Source of the DNA: JAVBNU01 sp031551265
Lineage (GTDB): Bacteria; Cyanobacteriota; Vampirovibrionia; Gastranaerophilales; Gastranaerophilaceae
Direction of reading: 5' to 3'
DNA length: 64,000 nucleotides
NCBI GenBank assembly: GCA_031551265.1
Contig: JAVBNU010000035.1
Location: forward strand, 1-64,000
A model generated the notes under the pieces. The model saw only the letters and a program-made list of their open reading frames with translations, was not told where the DNA came from and did no database searches. The position numbers were made by a program, and so were the translations under genes. This document shows, piece after piece, positions 44,546 to 52,796 of the stretch; position 1 is the stretch's first letter, and each line of letters begins with the position of its first letter.

Positions 44546-44570
44546 AAAAACGAAAGGCGGTAAAACTATG
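44546..44570 (+). repeat. Duplicated 25-base translation leader, copy 2
   Basis: Identical to 43903-43927, including AAAGGCGG and the ATG. It decides the start of the exonuclease at 44568 rather than the longer frame from 44472. Confidence 0.8.
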
Positions 44571-45512
44571 GCTGTACAACACAAAATTCACCACAACGAT
44601 GTCGAAACAGACCGGCACACGTACATTGGTGCGTCCGAAATAGGCGCAATAATGGAAGTATGTCCGTTCAAGACAAAACGCAGATTGTGGCTCGAAAAAA
44701 GACAGGAAATTGAACCGGAGAATTTGTCGGAAAAACAACACATAAGGCTTGCCAAACTACTTGAAGCACCTATTGCGACATTCTTTGAAGAGGAAACCGG
44801 TTTAAAAATCAGACGCGCACCTTGCGTTTATACACACAAACAATATCCGTATATAAAAGCGCACCCAGACAGAATTATTGAGTCAAGCCGTGTTGGATTG
44901 GAGTGCAAAAATACAGGCGAGTATAACAAAGATAAATGGAATGGCGAGGACATACCGGAGTCATACATTTTACAATGCCAACTCTGTATGGGATTGTCGG
45001 GTCGCACAAGTTGGTGGATAGCCGTATTAATAGGCGGAAACAAGTACAAATACAAAGAGATACATTTTGATAAAGCACTATATGACGAACTAATAGAAAA
45101 GGCCGTCAAGTTCTGGTATGACGTACAAAATAACATTAAACCACCGGCTACAGCAGGTGACGATGATACACTAAAAGAAATGTACCCATCGGATAATGGC
45201 GATATAATTGACCTTTCTCAAGCAGATGAGGCCGTTATTGTTGACTTCAACACAATGGTTGCTCATCATCAAGAGCTAAAAACACACAAAACCGAACTTG
45301 AAAAAGAAATCAAGGAATTTGATGTTAAACTCAAAGACCTTATTCAAGAAAGCACCGGCATTAAAACCGAAAAATATATGGTTACTTGGAAAAGACAATC
45401 TAAAACAGAGATTGACAGCACAAAACTCAAAGAAGATGGAATTTATGACAATTATACACGTGTCAATTCTTTCAGAGTGTTGCGCGTCAATGCAGCGAAA
45501 GAGGTGGCGTGA
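44568..45512 (+). CDS. YqaJ-family recombination exonuclease
   Basis: A 314-residue lambda-exonuclease-fold protein. YIGASEIGAIMEVCPFKTKRRLW is the family N-terminus; the active-site parts are LLEAPI, KAHPDRII (Asp) and GLECKNTG (Glu-x-Lys), with LQCQLCMGL as the following helix. The C-terminus is a coiled coil. Such enzymes trim 5' strands for phage recombination by single-strand annealing, working with an annealing protein, here probably at 45850-46710. It overlaps the next ATG (TGATG). Confidence 0.88.
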   Translation: MAVQHKIHHNDVETDRHTYIGASEIGAIMEVCPFKTKRRLWLEKRQEIEPENLSEKQHIRLAKLLEAPIATFFEEETGLKIRRAPCVYTHKQYPYIKAHPDRIIESSRVGLECKNTGEYNKDKWNGEDIPESYILQCQLCMGLSGRTSWWIAVLIGGNKYKYKEIHFDKALYDELIEKAVKFWYDVQNNIKPPATAGDDDTLKEMYPSDNGDIIDLSQADEAVIVDFNTMVAHHQELKTHKTELEKEIKEFDVKLKDLIQESTGIKTEKYMVTWKRQSKTEIDSTKLKEDGIYDNYTRVNSFRVLRVNAAKEVA

Positions 45513-45850
45513 TGAAATACAAAAATCAACGCTTAACTCTTGAAATGCTGAAATCAAGAATTTCAGAAAAATATGGGAAAGCTAAATGGATTGAATTTTG
45601 TGAAATCCTTTTAAAACAAGGTTATAAGTTGAAATTGTATGAAGCAAAATATACTTATTCCAAATACATAATGATTTTTAAGGGTAACAAAAGCTACAAA
45701 GTCCGCTTTAGTGACCACAAGCCAATTCTGCAAAAAGAACTCGATAATGATTGCGACTTCTTTGTGGGAGTGTCTAATCTCGGCATTACAACAACAAAAG
45801 ACGCTCTCAACGCCGTAGCAAAACACTTTAAGAAAAGCGAGGTGGCGTAA
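45512..45850 (+). CDS. Unknown protein between exonuclease and annealing gene
   Basis: A 112-residue basic protein (KYKNQRLTLEMLKSRISEKYGKA, YSKYIMIFKGNKSYKVRFSD). Start and stop overlap both neighbours by one base, a tight operon. No domain recognised; the operon position suggests an accessory of recombination. Confidence 0.55.
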   Translation: MKYKNQRLTLEMLKSRISEKYGKAKWIEFCEILLKQGYKLKLYEAKYTYSKYIMIFKGNKSYKVRFSDHKPILQKELDNDCDFFVGVSNLGITTTKDALNAVAKHFKKSEVA

Positions 45851-46710
45851 TGGTTGCTAATAATGTAATTGAAATCGAAAATAGAAACTATTTGTCACCG
45901 GTTATGGACACCCCTGAAAATGAAATCAAGGCGCAGCTGAAAAAGGCCGAAGCACGTAAAAAGCTAATAAAATCATTGTTAGTGGAAAATATCGACTACG
46001 GCACAATTCCTGGCTGCGGTGACAAGCCGACTTTATTTAAAGCAGGCGCGGAAAAGATTATAGTTACTTTTGCACTGCGTACTGAATATGACATTATAGA
46101 CCAACAAACCGTATATGAAGGTATCGGATTTTTTGCCTATACTGTCCGTTCAAAAATATATGCCGGTAACATTAAATTACACGAAGGCCTCGGACACGCA
46201 AACTCAAAAGAGGTGAAATTTGCCTACCGGTGGGTATCAAAAAGCAAAGTACCAATTCACCTCAACCTTAATACATTGCCCACAAGACGCGTCAGAAGCC
46301 AATATGATGATGGCTTTTATAATGAGTATCGTATCGAGGAAGATATGAACTCGAAAGCCAATACACTGCTCAAAATGGCGAAAAAACGCGCTCAAGTAGA
46401 CGCTGTATTAACCGTTGCAGGGTTATCAGATACTTTTACGCAAGACTTTGACGACTCCGATGATTTAGAAACTGATACTATCGAGCCGACAAATGAAATC
46501 CCAGACGAAAGTGTTATCGAAGAACCGGTGACACCTCGGCAAAAGACTAAATGTTCAGGTTGTGGTAAAAATCTGAACGAGCAGCAGCACGAGTTTAGTA
46601 TGAAACATTATAAACAACCGCTATGCTTCAACTGTCAACGCAAAAGCACCATTGATAGCGGAAAGCCGACACACAACAACAACAACAACAACAACAACAA
46701 ATTGCGATGA
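45850..46710 (+). CDS. Candidate single-strand annealing protein with Zn ribbon
   Basis: A 286-residue protein. IKSLLVENIDYGTIPGCGDKPTLFKAGAEKI and SKANTLLKMAKKRAQVDAVL recall an unnamed phage and plasmid family found beside YqaJ exonucleases and SSB. I infer an annealing or mediator role from this. An acidic linker follows, then a CxxC...CxxC ribbon (CSGCGKNL, CFNCQRK) and an eight-Asn run encoded by AAC repeats (about 46674-46699). A terminator follows. Confidence 0.6.
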   Translation: MVANNVIEIENRNYLSPVMDTPENEIKAQLKKAEARKKLIKSLLVENIDYGTIPGCGDKPTLFKAGAEKIIVTFALRTEYDIIDQQTVYEGIGFFAYTVRSKIYAGNIKLHEGLGHANSKEVKFAYRWVSKSKVPIHLNLNTLPTRRVRSQYDDGFYNEYRIEEDMNSKANTLLKMAKKRAQVDAVLTVAGLSDTFTQDFDDSDDLETDTIEPTNEIPDESVIEEPVTPRQKTKCSGCGKNLNEQQHEFSMKHYKQPLCFNCQRKSTIDSGKPTHNNNNNNNNKLR

Positions 46711-46726
46711 TTTTACCGCCATCGCG

Positions 46727-46758
46727 AGGTGGGAGTTTAGCCTCTCCCACCTTTTTTT
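46727..46758 (+). terminator. Intrinsic terminator in the early operon
   Basis: AGGTGGGAG and CTCCCACCT pair over 9 bases around an 8-base loop and are followed by six T. It separates recombination from SSB and replication genes; partial read-through is likely because the SSB gene has no obvious strong promoter. Confidence 0.87.
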
Positions 46759-46788
46759 GCCATCAACTTTAATTAAGGAGAGAGGAAC

Positions 46789-47139
46789 ATGAGTAAATCA
46801 AATCATTTTGAGCTAGTAGGACGAGTGGGTTGGCTCGAAAAAAAAATTACCCACAACGGTAAAATCATTACCAGTATTAATTTAGGAGTTAGAAAATCAC
46901 CTGGAGTTTATGACAACTTCTTTATTAAATTTTTCAACACGGAAGATGAACATCTGGCTGACAGAATTTCAGAAAGTGTATCAAAAGATGATTACATTCG
47001 AGTCACAGGCACACTAAAGGTTGAGAAGTATGTACCGCCGGAATACAACAAGTCGATTGACAGAGTATGCCTCACCGGTTGGGATTTTAAACACCAAGGT
47101 TGGGATAAAGATAAGAAAGAATTTATCGACATAGAATAA
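46789..47139 (+). CDS. ssb: Single-stranded DNA-binding protein
   Basis: A 116-residue OB-fold protein: HFELVGRVGWLEKKI, INLGVRKS, YDNFFIKFFNT, DDYIRVTGTLKVEKY. It lacks the long acidic tail of host SSB but ends in DKKEFIDIE. Phage SSBs protect DNA in replication and help recombination. A strong GGAGAGAGG precedes the ATG. Confidence 0.82.
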   Translation: MSKSNHFELVGRVGWLEKKITHNGKIITSINLGVRKSPGVYDNFFIKFFNTEDEHLADRISESVSKDDYIRVTGTLKVEKYVPPEYNKSIDRVCLTGWDFKHQGWDKDKKEFIDIE

Positions 47140-47160
47140 AAGTCACTATGAGTATTGGGG

Positions 47161-47865
47161 ATGAACGAGAAAACGAGAGAGTATTTCAGTCACGACAATG
47201 ACGCTTTAAATGACCCTAAAATTGTAAAAATGATGTTGGAGTACAACTACGAGGGATATGGGTATTTCTGGGCGATTGTTGAGCAGCTGAACAAACAAAA
47301 AGACTATAAATATGCTTTTAATGATTTAATTGCTATGTCAAAGACTATGAGTGTTGATTTAACGCGTCTAAAGCAATTTATTGAGGATTGCTGCAGCGAC
47401 AAATTTACGCATAATGAACAAGCATTATTCAATCGTAATGATAAACATTTTTGGAGTGACTCCCATCTGCGCCGAATGGATCTGAAAGAAAGAAAGAGGT
47501 TAGCAAGCAGGTTAAACGGACAATTAGGTGGCAGACCGCCTCTAAAGCCTGAAACTCCACCTGCAGACGAACCTCAAGAGCCTGAAAAGTATTTAAAATT
47601 CCCAGAGGTTGAATATATTAATCTAACACAAATTGACTATGACCGGCTTGTAAAACGCCATACAGAAGCCAAAACACTGAAAGCTATTGAGCTATACAAC
47701 GATTGGATTGGCAAAAACGGAAGCGCACAGCTCCAAAAAATATTTAAAAGTAAAAGCGCATATAACTATTTTCGCGCTGATAAGTGGATATGGAAAACTA
47801 CAGACGACGTTCTGAAAGCAGAAGGAAACAATAATGCAGTTAATGAAGAATACGGACGTTACTAA
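47161..47865 (+). CDS. Replication initiator-like (Lin1244/DUF4373)
   Basis: A 234-residue protein. REYFSHDNDALNDPKIVKMM, YEGYGYFWAIVEQLN and LRRMDLKERKRLASRLNGQLGGRP form the winged-helix N-terminus of the Lin1244/Lin1753 family, found in phage replication proteins just before a DnaC-type ATPase. The C-terminal part (residues about 150-230) is helical and could meet the loader. It starts at the ATG at 47161; a TTG two codons earlier is possible. It overlaps the next gene by 32 bases. Confidence 0.75.
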   Translation: MNEKTREYFSHDNDALNDPKIVKMMLEYNYEGYGYFWAIVEQLNKQKDYKYAFNDLIAMSKTMSVDLTRLKQFIEDCCSDKFTHNEQALFNRNDKHFWSDSHLRRMDLKERKRLASRLNGQLGGRPPLKPETPPADEPQEPEKYLKFPEVEYINLTQIDYDRLVKRHTEAKTLKAIELYNDWIGKNGSAQLQKIFKSKSAYNYFRADKWIWKTTDDVLKAEGNNNAVNEEYGRY

Positions 47866-48583
47866 TCTTCTTGTATATCCAGCTTCTAACAGCACCTGCG
47901 CAGTCTGCGGAAAGCCCTACAAATTCTTTAAACCGGATAATGCCGTCAATATTAAAGGTGTCTGGATACCTGATTGTTTCTGTAATGACAACAAAGATTA
48001 CAGAAAAGAAAGATTTTATAAGGTGCGTGACAGCTACAAAGACGCAAACTTTCCGCCTATTCTTCATGGTGAACGGCTGCGAAAACTCACGTGCGAGCAT
48101 AAAGAAGAAGCCGAACTCTATGTAATGAGATTCCGACCGAAACGTCTTATGGGGTTTCATTTTGTCGGCACAGTAGGCAACGGAAAAACAACACTGGCAG
48201 TATGTATTGGCAAGGAATTAGTACGTAAAGGTTATACTGTCCGTTTTATGACTTTTGCACAATGTATGCGTATTCTTCAAAGTGCTTATTCACCGCGCAG
48301 CCGATATTCATTCGATGAGCAGCTGCAAGCATTTTTAAAAATTGACCTGCTTATCCTGGACGATTTTGGCCGAGATGGCTACAAAGAACAAAAACTTGCA
48401 GACGCTTTTGAGCTGCTCAATGCGCTCTATAACGCGAAGTGCAATGTTATTTTGACGAGCAATCCTGAAATGATTGAGAAAGTGAAAGCTATACCGGATT
48501 TTCACGCAATGCTTGACCGCTTCCGTAAACTTGCGAAGTATAGGGCATTTGTGAACCCAAGCTACAGGCTCAAAGGATTTTAG
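47834..48583 (+). CDS. DnaC-like helicase loader with Zn N-terminus
   Basis: A 249-residue AAA+ protein. Cysteines C22, C25, C48 and C50 form a probable zinc site. Walker A is GTVGNGKTT at 112-120, Walker B LLILDDFG near 172-179, then sensor LTSNPEM and arginine LDRFRKL. Such ATPases load replicative DnaB on phage origins; the host dnaB is at 56983-58347. AAGGAAA precedes the ATG. Confidence 0.85.
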   Translation: MQLMKNTDVTNLLVYPASNSTCAVCGKPYKFFKPDNAVNIKGVWIPDCFCNDNKDYRKERFYKVRDSYKDANFPPILHGERLRKLTCEHKEEAELYVMRFRPKRLMGFHFVGTVGNGKTTLAVCIGKELVRKGYTVRFMTFAQCMRILQSAYSPRSRYSFDEQLQAFLKIDLLILDDFGRDGYKEQKLADAFELLNALYNAKCNVILTSNPEMIEKVKAIPDFHAMLDRFRKLAKYRAFVNPSYRLKGF

Positions 48584-48585
48584 CC

Positions 48586-49053
48586 TTGAGAGCGCCTATT
48601 GAAAGGCTGCGAGAGCTTATCATTCTGCAGCGAAAATTAATTAAAAAATATTTAATCACCAATGAGCAAATATATTGCCTGGAATATGACTTAAACAGAG
48701 AAGAACGAGAGAAAATGAAAACACAGCCATCAATGAACGAGGACATCCAAAAATATCTGATTTATAAAATCACTCCGTCCAAAACGCTGAAGCGTATATT
48801 TTGGATTACCTCAACACAGGACTATAACCACGGCGAATACGAATTACACCACTTTGTCCGTAAAAGTATCAGGAAAAATAACCTGGAGTTTTATAGTCGT
48901 GTTGAACATCTGCAGAAACTAATTTATATGACTGCACAAATGAACCGTGACCTCGAAAATATGGGGGAAGATACGTTCTTTAAAAAATACGGTATTCCTA
49001 AATTTGATTTGGTTTTTTGCCGCCGAAAATGGCGAGAAGGTTATTACGACTAA
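48586..49053 (+). CDS. Unknown early protein (155 aa, TTG start)
   Basis: A 155-residue basic, helical protein, starting with TTG 2 bases after the loader gene (RAPIERLRELIILQRKLIKK). Many Tyr/Arg/Lys residues; no domain recognised. Its position suggests a replication accessory. An internal ATG at codon 44 is an alternative start. Confidence 0.55.
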   Translation: MRAPIERLRELIILQRKLIKKYLITNEQIYCLEYDLNREEREKMKTQPSMNEDIQKYLIYKITPSKTLKRIFWITSTQDYNHGEYELHHFVRKSIRKNNLEFYSRVEHLQKLIYMTAQMNRDLENMGEDTFFKKYGIPKFDLVFCRRKWREGYYD

Positions 49054-49068
49054 GGGAAAGGAAACATT

Positions 49069-49230
49069 ATGACTATCACTATTAAAGATTGGCTGCGCGG
49101 TATTGACGATGACCGCCTGTATAAGCATTTCAACGACGTTATTGACGAAATGAACCGGCGCAAAACAATCGAAATGCAAAAAGCTGCAGACGCAAAGAAC
49201 TTAGATTTTGAGAACATGGAAGTTAATTAG
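49069..49230 (+). CDS. Small unknown protein (53 aa)
   Basis: A 53-residue charged protein (MTITIKDWLRGIDDDRLYKH, RRKTIEMQKAADAKNLDF) with GGGAAAGGAAA upstream and 14 bases before the radical SAM gene. Probably a real gene given the strong ribosome site; no function visible. Confidence 0.6.
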   Translation: MTITIKDWLRGIDDDRLYKHFNDVIDEMNRRKTIEMQKAADAKNLDFENMEVN

Positions 49231-49244
49231 AGGGAAAAAATAAA

Positions 49245-50240
49245 ATGACTAAAGTAGGGTTGCTTTCAGACACTAAAGCACCGTCATTGCCTCTAATGAA
49301 ACTATCTGCGTTTCATAAGTCCAGGGGTGACGAGGTAAAGCTAGTTGATACTAACCTCGAAATGTTCGAGTTGCTTTATGTTTCAAAAGTTTTTAATTTA
49401 AACTTGCCAAAAATCAATCAAATACAATATTTGCCCTTTGCAGACAAAATTATTAAGGGCGGAAGTGGGTACGCCATCGAGGTTGAAAACGGTCGAGAGG
49501 TCTATAAAAAAGGCGTTGAAACTAACTTACCTCAAGAAATTGAGAGTATGTACCCAGACTATGCCTTGTATAAAGAAAGCAAAGCCCACGGCTTCTTAAC
49601 AAGGGGATGTCCTAATAATTGTGGCTTCTGTATAGTTTCTAAAAAAGACGGTATCTGCAGCAAAAAAGTTGCCGACTTGAGGGAATTTTGGAACGGCCAG
49701 AATGAAATTAAACTGTATGACGCTAATTTACTGGCGTGCGAGGAACGAGAACACCTGATTCAGCAGCTTATAAAAAGTAACGCCTGGATTGATTACACGC
49801 AGGGATTGGACGCCAGATTTATTGATGATGATATTGCAAAACTATTGTGTCAAACGAAAATTGATATGGTACACTTCGCATTTGACTTAGTGAAGAACGA
49901 AGAAAGAGTCCTAAATGGTTTGAAGATTTTTGCAAAGCATTATACCAAAAGTGACCGTAGTAAACGAGTTTATATCCTAACGAACTATAATTCGCAGCCG
50001 GAAGAAGATTATGCCAGAGTAATAAAGGTCAAAGAATTGGGCTATACCCCATATATTACAATCTATCAGAAGGGGACACACTCACGTTTTTTGACGGATT
50101 TACAGCGTTGGTCAAATAATATGTACCTTCAACGTTCGACTTCTTTTGAGGATTACATTCCGCGCAAAGACGGCATAAAAGCCGGCAAACTTTATCGTGC
50201 AATTTTAGAAAAAGTCAGATGGCATCAAACTCGCTCATAG
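49245..50240 (+). CDS. Radical SAM protein
   Basis: A 331-residue protein. Residues about 1-45 look like a B12-binding-type Rossmann start (VGLLSDTKAPSLPLMKLSAFHKSRGDEVKLVD), and RGCPNNCGFC at 120-129 gives the CxxxCxxC 4Fe-4S site (C122, C126, C129). A TIM-barrel part follows with EIKLYDANLLA and IDYTQGLDARFIDDDIAKLL. Similar stand-alone proteins occur in phages and mobile elements, without a known substrate as far as I recall. GAGGGAAAA precedes the ATG. It lies between replication and integration genes. Confidence 0.82.
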   Translation: MTKVGLLSDTKAPSLPLMKLSAFHKSRGDEVKLVDTNLEMFELLYVSKVFNLNLPKINQIQYLPFADKIIKGGSGYAIEVENGREVYKKGVETNLPQEIESMYPDYALYKESKAHGFLTRGCPNNCGFCIVSKKDGICSKKVADLREFWNGQNEIKLYDANLLACEEREHLIQQLIKSNAWIDYTQGLDARFIDDDIAKLLCQTKIDMVHFAFDLVKNEERVLNGLKIFAKHYTKSDRSKRVYILTNYNSQPEEDYARVIKVKELGYTPYITIYQKGTHSRFLTDLQRWSNNMYLQRSTSFEDYIPRKDGIKAGKLYRAILEKVRWHQTRS

Positions 50241-50276
50241 CAATCATGAAGATATGTAAAGAAAGGAATGGGAAAT

Positions 50277-50498
50277 ATGGCAGAAAAAAGATGCCTCTGT
50301 AAAAATGATGATGCTCCCAGAGTAATATCAATAACGCAAGCTGCAAAAATGCTTGGAATGAAATACAGCGCAGCATATAAACTGATTGTCCTAGATGGGA
50401 AAATTTCTTTCCTGGACTTTGGGTATCGCAATAAGAAGGTTTTAGAAAACTCAATCCGAGCATACATCCATGCCCACATTGTCAAAGGAGAATATTAG
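50277..50498 (+). CDS. Excisionase-like HTH protein
   Basis: A 73-residue protein with a MerR/AlpA-type HTH (ISITQAAKMLGMKYSAAYKLIVLDGKISFLDFG). The start at 50277 has AAAGGA at proper spacing; the ATG at 50268 is too close. It is 3 bases before the integrase gene, the classic place for a recombination directionality factor. Confidence 0.7.
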   Translation: MAEKRCLCKNDDAPRVISITQAAKMLGMKYSAAYKLIVLDGKISFLDFGYRNKKVLENSIRAYIHAHIVKGEY

Positions 50499-50501
50499 CT
50501 T

Positions 50502-51758
50502 ATGGCTAAAATGAAGTATTCGTATAACATTGAATTGAGTGAATATTACACTCCGGAAGAAATTAAAAAATTGTTCAAATCCGACAGACCACAAGAACGT
50601 CGTTGGTTTACATCGAGTGGCGCAAGAAAAAGAGAAGAAGCAAAGCGCAGACGAGAATTAGAGGCGCAAATGTACGCCAGAAGGATGTCACCTGAACAAT
50701 CGAAACATCAACGAACATTCTATGACGGTTATTTATTGTATTCAAAACATTACCATAGTGATAGTTATGCCAAAAATACAATTCAAAAATATGATATATT
50801 TTTTGAACATCATATATTACCTTTTTTCACAAAAAAAGAAGAAAAAGAAAAAATGTTAGCTATGAGAGCTTTTGATGAAGAAATACAAGACCAGGACATT
50901 AGTTACAAATTTAATGAAATCAATATAGTAGTTACTGATGAGTGGAAGGCATATATGAAGCTGCAGGGGGCAACAAATTCTACTGTCAATGAAGCTATTA
51001 AGATTGTTAAAGCAATGAGTACCTATCTATTTCAGGGGGAAATAATAGCAAAAAATACTTTTGAGTTTACCAAAAAATTACATCACCGGAAAAAGCCTAC
51101 AAAATGTTTCACTTCTCGCCAGGCAATACGTATGATAAGACGCTGTAAACTAAAAAATAGATTTAAAATGGCGATGATACTCACGTTGGCTTTTTATACA
51201 GGAATGAGAGAAGGGGAAATTCTTGGACTAGATGTCAGCAATATTGACCTGGATAACAATAGAATACACGTAAACGACCAATACACACGTTATGAGCTTA
51301 AAGATAAATTGAAAACCGATTGCTCAAGACGTGTTATTAAGATTGACGTGGCCGTATCAAATGAGATAAGACGCTACATAAAGGCTAATAATATCAAAAA
51401 AGGCCTCTTAATTACCAACGAGAAGGGCAAACCACTATCCTGTACTAATATGATGAATAGGTGGTTTAAACCTCTGCTTGCAGAGATGAAGCTGAACACA
51501 GAAATGACTTTCCATGAAATTAGACATACATACGCAAGTATTCAGTTATCGTCAGGCGTTTCATATCTATTTGTCAGCAAGCAATTAGGACACGCAACGC
51601 CGGACGTGACATTGAAGGTGTACGCTCACTATATTCAAGAAGAAAATATGCACGAATTAGATATTATGTCCGACAAAATCAAAGGATATGTTGAGGCTAC
51701 AAATATATTCTCAATACGCAGAGAATTAATAAGACGCGCTGCAAAAAAAGCAGCATAA
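50502..51758 (+). CDS. int: Tyrosine recombinase (integrase)
   Basis: A 418-residue integrase. A core-binding SAM-like domain (about 65-185, TFYDGYLLYSKHYHSD onward) is followed by the catalytic domain with R in FYTGMREGEILGLD, HEIRHTYASIQ (H-x-x-R), LGHATPDVTLKVYAHY (H and the nucleophile Tyr). The N-terminus is unusually basic. A strong AAAGGAG precedes the ATG, and attR lies 126 bases after the stop. It recombines at the tRNA-Gly gene. Confidence 0.93.
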   Translation: MAKMKYSYNIELSEYYTPEEIKKLFKSDRPQERRWFTSSGARKREEAKRRRELEAQMYARRMSPEQSKHQRTFYDGYLLYSKHYHSDSYAKNTIQKYDIFFEHHILPFFTKKEEKEKMLAMRAFDEEIQDQDISYKFNEINIVVTDEWKAYMKLQGATNSTVNEAIKIVKAMSTYLFQGEIIAKNTFEFTKKLHHRKKPTKCFTSRQAIRMIRRCKLKNRFKMAMILTLAFYTGMREGEILGLDVSNIDLDNNRIHVNDQYTRYELKDKLKTDCSRRVIKIDVAVSNEIRRYIKANNIKKGLLITNEKGKPLSCTNMMNRWFKPLLAEMKLNTEMTFHEIRHTYASIQLSSGVSYLFVSKQLGHATPDVTLKVYAHYIQEENMHELDIMSDKIKGYVEATNIFSIRRELIRRAAKKAA

Positions 51759-51803
51759 TTTTTCAAAATGTGAAATTTTTGTGAAATTGACCCCAAAAAG
51801 CAT

Positions 51804-51836
51804 AAAAAAAGCGAGATAATTAAATCTCGCTTTTTC
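51804..51836. terminator. Bidirectional terminator between int and attR
   Basis: AGCGAGA and TCTCGCT pair around an 8-base loop with A7 on one side and T5-6 on the other. It ends the integrase transcript and would also stop leftward transcripts from the orphan promoter at 51944-51971. Confidence 0.88.
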
Positions 51837-51883
51837 GCTTATAATTTGGAATTAGACCATTTTTGTGAAATGAAGTGAATGAC

Positions 51884-51923
51884 TCCTTGGCAAGGAAGCA
51901 TTCTACCACTGAATTACTCCCGC
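51884..51923. repeat. attR core (40-bp direct repeat)
   Basis: Identical to 8671-8710: the 5' half of tRNA-Gly from nucleotide 1 through the anticodon. No 3' half follows, so it cannot make a tRNA. DNA to its right, with the original promoter, is host. Confidence 0.92.
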
Positions 51924-51943
51924 AGATTAACTGCTTAAACTCA

Positions 51944-51971
51944 ATTATACATAAAAAATTTACTCATGCAA
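51944..51971 (-). promoter_or_regulatory. Displaced host promoter of tRNA-Gly
   Basis: On the minus strand TTGCAT (51971-51966) and TATAAT (51949-51944), spacing 16, 20 bases before the truncated tRNA. Same boxes and spacing as 8743-8770. It should still fire and make a short RNA from the tRNA half to the terminator at 51804-51836. Confidence 0.78.
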
Positions 51972-52053
51972 GAGGAAATTTTTCAGTACCGTTTTTTCGG
52001 TTTGTGCCATTTTCGTGCCGAATCTTCAAATTATTGTTTAAAAAAAGGGAAAT

Positions 52054-52671
52054 CTATCCCAAAATTTCTTCCTTCAAATGGAGTTTTAAATATTTATCAT
52101 TAGGCAGCCCATTTTCGTATATGGCAAATGCTTTTTGATAGGGCAAAACAAAATTACTCCATGCATCCATTACAACTGCATCGCCCCATGTTTTTGGCCT
52201 GCTACCTTGAGCCCCTTTTTTGAACCCTGTCAAAATAAAATAATGCCTATCGATTGGTGTGTCTCCGACATCTCGTACTTCCCAGCGAATTGCTTTGAAC
52301 GGCAATCCAATCTTCTTTAGTCGGTAATACAACAGCGTCATCATTTCAGCGCAATCTGCATAGGGGTGTTCTTTTAGCATCTGTTCAAGTTTCCCTCCGG
52401 GGTTGGCATCCTTGCAATAATGTAAATCTGCACAATATTCATGGGTTTTCAAAATGTTGATAAAAAATCGTTTGAGAATGTTTTTCATGCCACCCGCAAT
52501 TTGTTGATATTCAGGTAAATTTTCGACTTTGCCTATCCGACTTTTCAATCTTGTGTATGAATGTATCACGGGGAATTCACTATTTACTTCATGCAACATT
52601 TGTTCGCCAAGTCGAATTAAATCTTTTTGGCGCAAATTAGTGTTTGGGTTTATTGATATTTTTGGAATCAT
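52054..52671 (-). CDS. Transglutaminase-like cysteine protein
   Basis: A 205-residue host protein. The order HPYADCAEMMTLLYYRLKKIG (Cys), DRHYFIL (His) and VVMDAWSNFV (Asp) is the Cys-His-Asp triad of the transglutaminase/papain-like fold. There is no signal peptide; the N-terminus is helical. Substrate unknown: it could be a protease, amidase or an effector. It is the first host gene right of the prophage, with the tRNA promoter behind it. Confidence 0.62.
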   Translation of the reverse strand: MIPKISINPNTNLRQKDLIRLGEQMLHEVNSEFPVIHSYTRLKSRIGKVENLPEYQQIAGGMKNILKRFFINILKTHEYCADLHYCKDANPGGKLEQMLKEHPYADCAEMMTLLYYRLKKIGLPFKAIRWEVRDVGDTPIDRHYFILTGFKKGAQGSRPKTWGDAVVMDAWSNFVLPYQKAFAIYENGLPNDKYLKLHLKEEILG

Positions 52672-52796
52672 AAGTTTTTTTCTTGTCTATACTCATATAA
52701 AAACGCTGAAAAAATTTTGTTGCTAGTATACAAAACTGAATTTACAATTTCTTAAAAAAACTTTTCAAGTTGCAATGCTTATCCTAAAATATATTT

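Larger units (their letters stand above)
8671..51923. mobile_element. Podovirus-type prophage integrated in tRNA-Gly
   Basis: About 43.2 kb between two copies of a 40-bp direct repeat (8671-8710 and 51884-51923). It contains a tyrosine integrase beside the right repeat, two repressor-type regulators, recombination and replication genes, large and small terminase, portal, scaffold, coat, adaptor, nozzle, internal virion proteins, tail fibres and amidase. There is no tape measure, sheath or tail tube gene, which indicates a short-tailed phage. All core modules appear intact, so it may be inducible. Confidence 0.93.
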
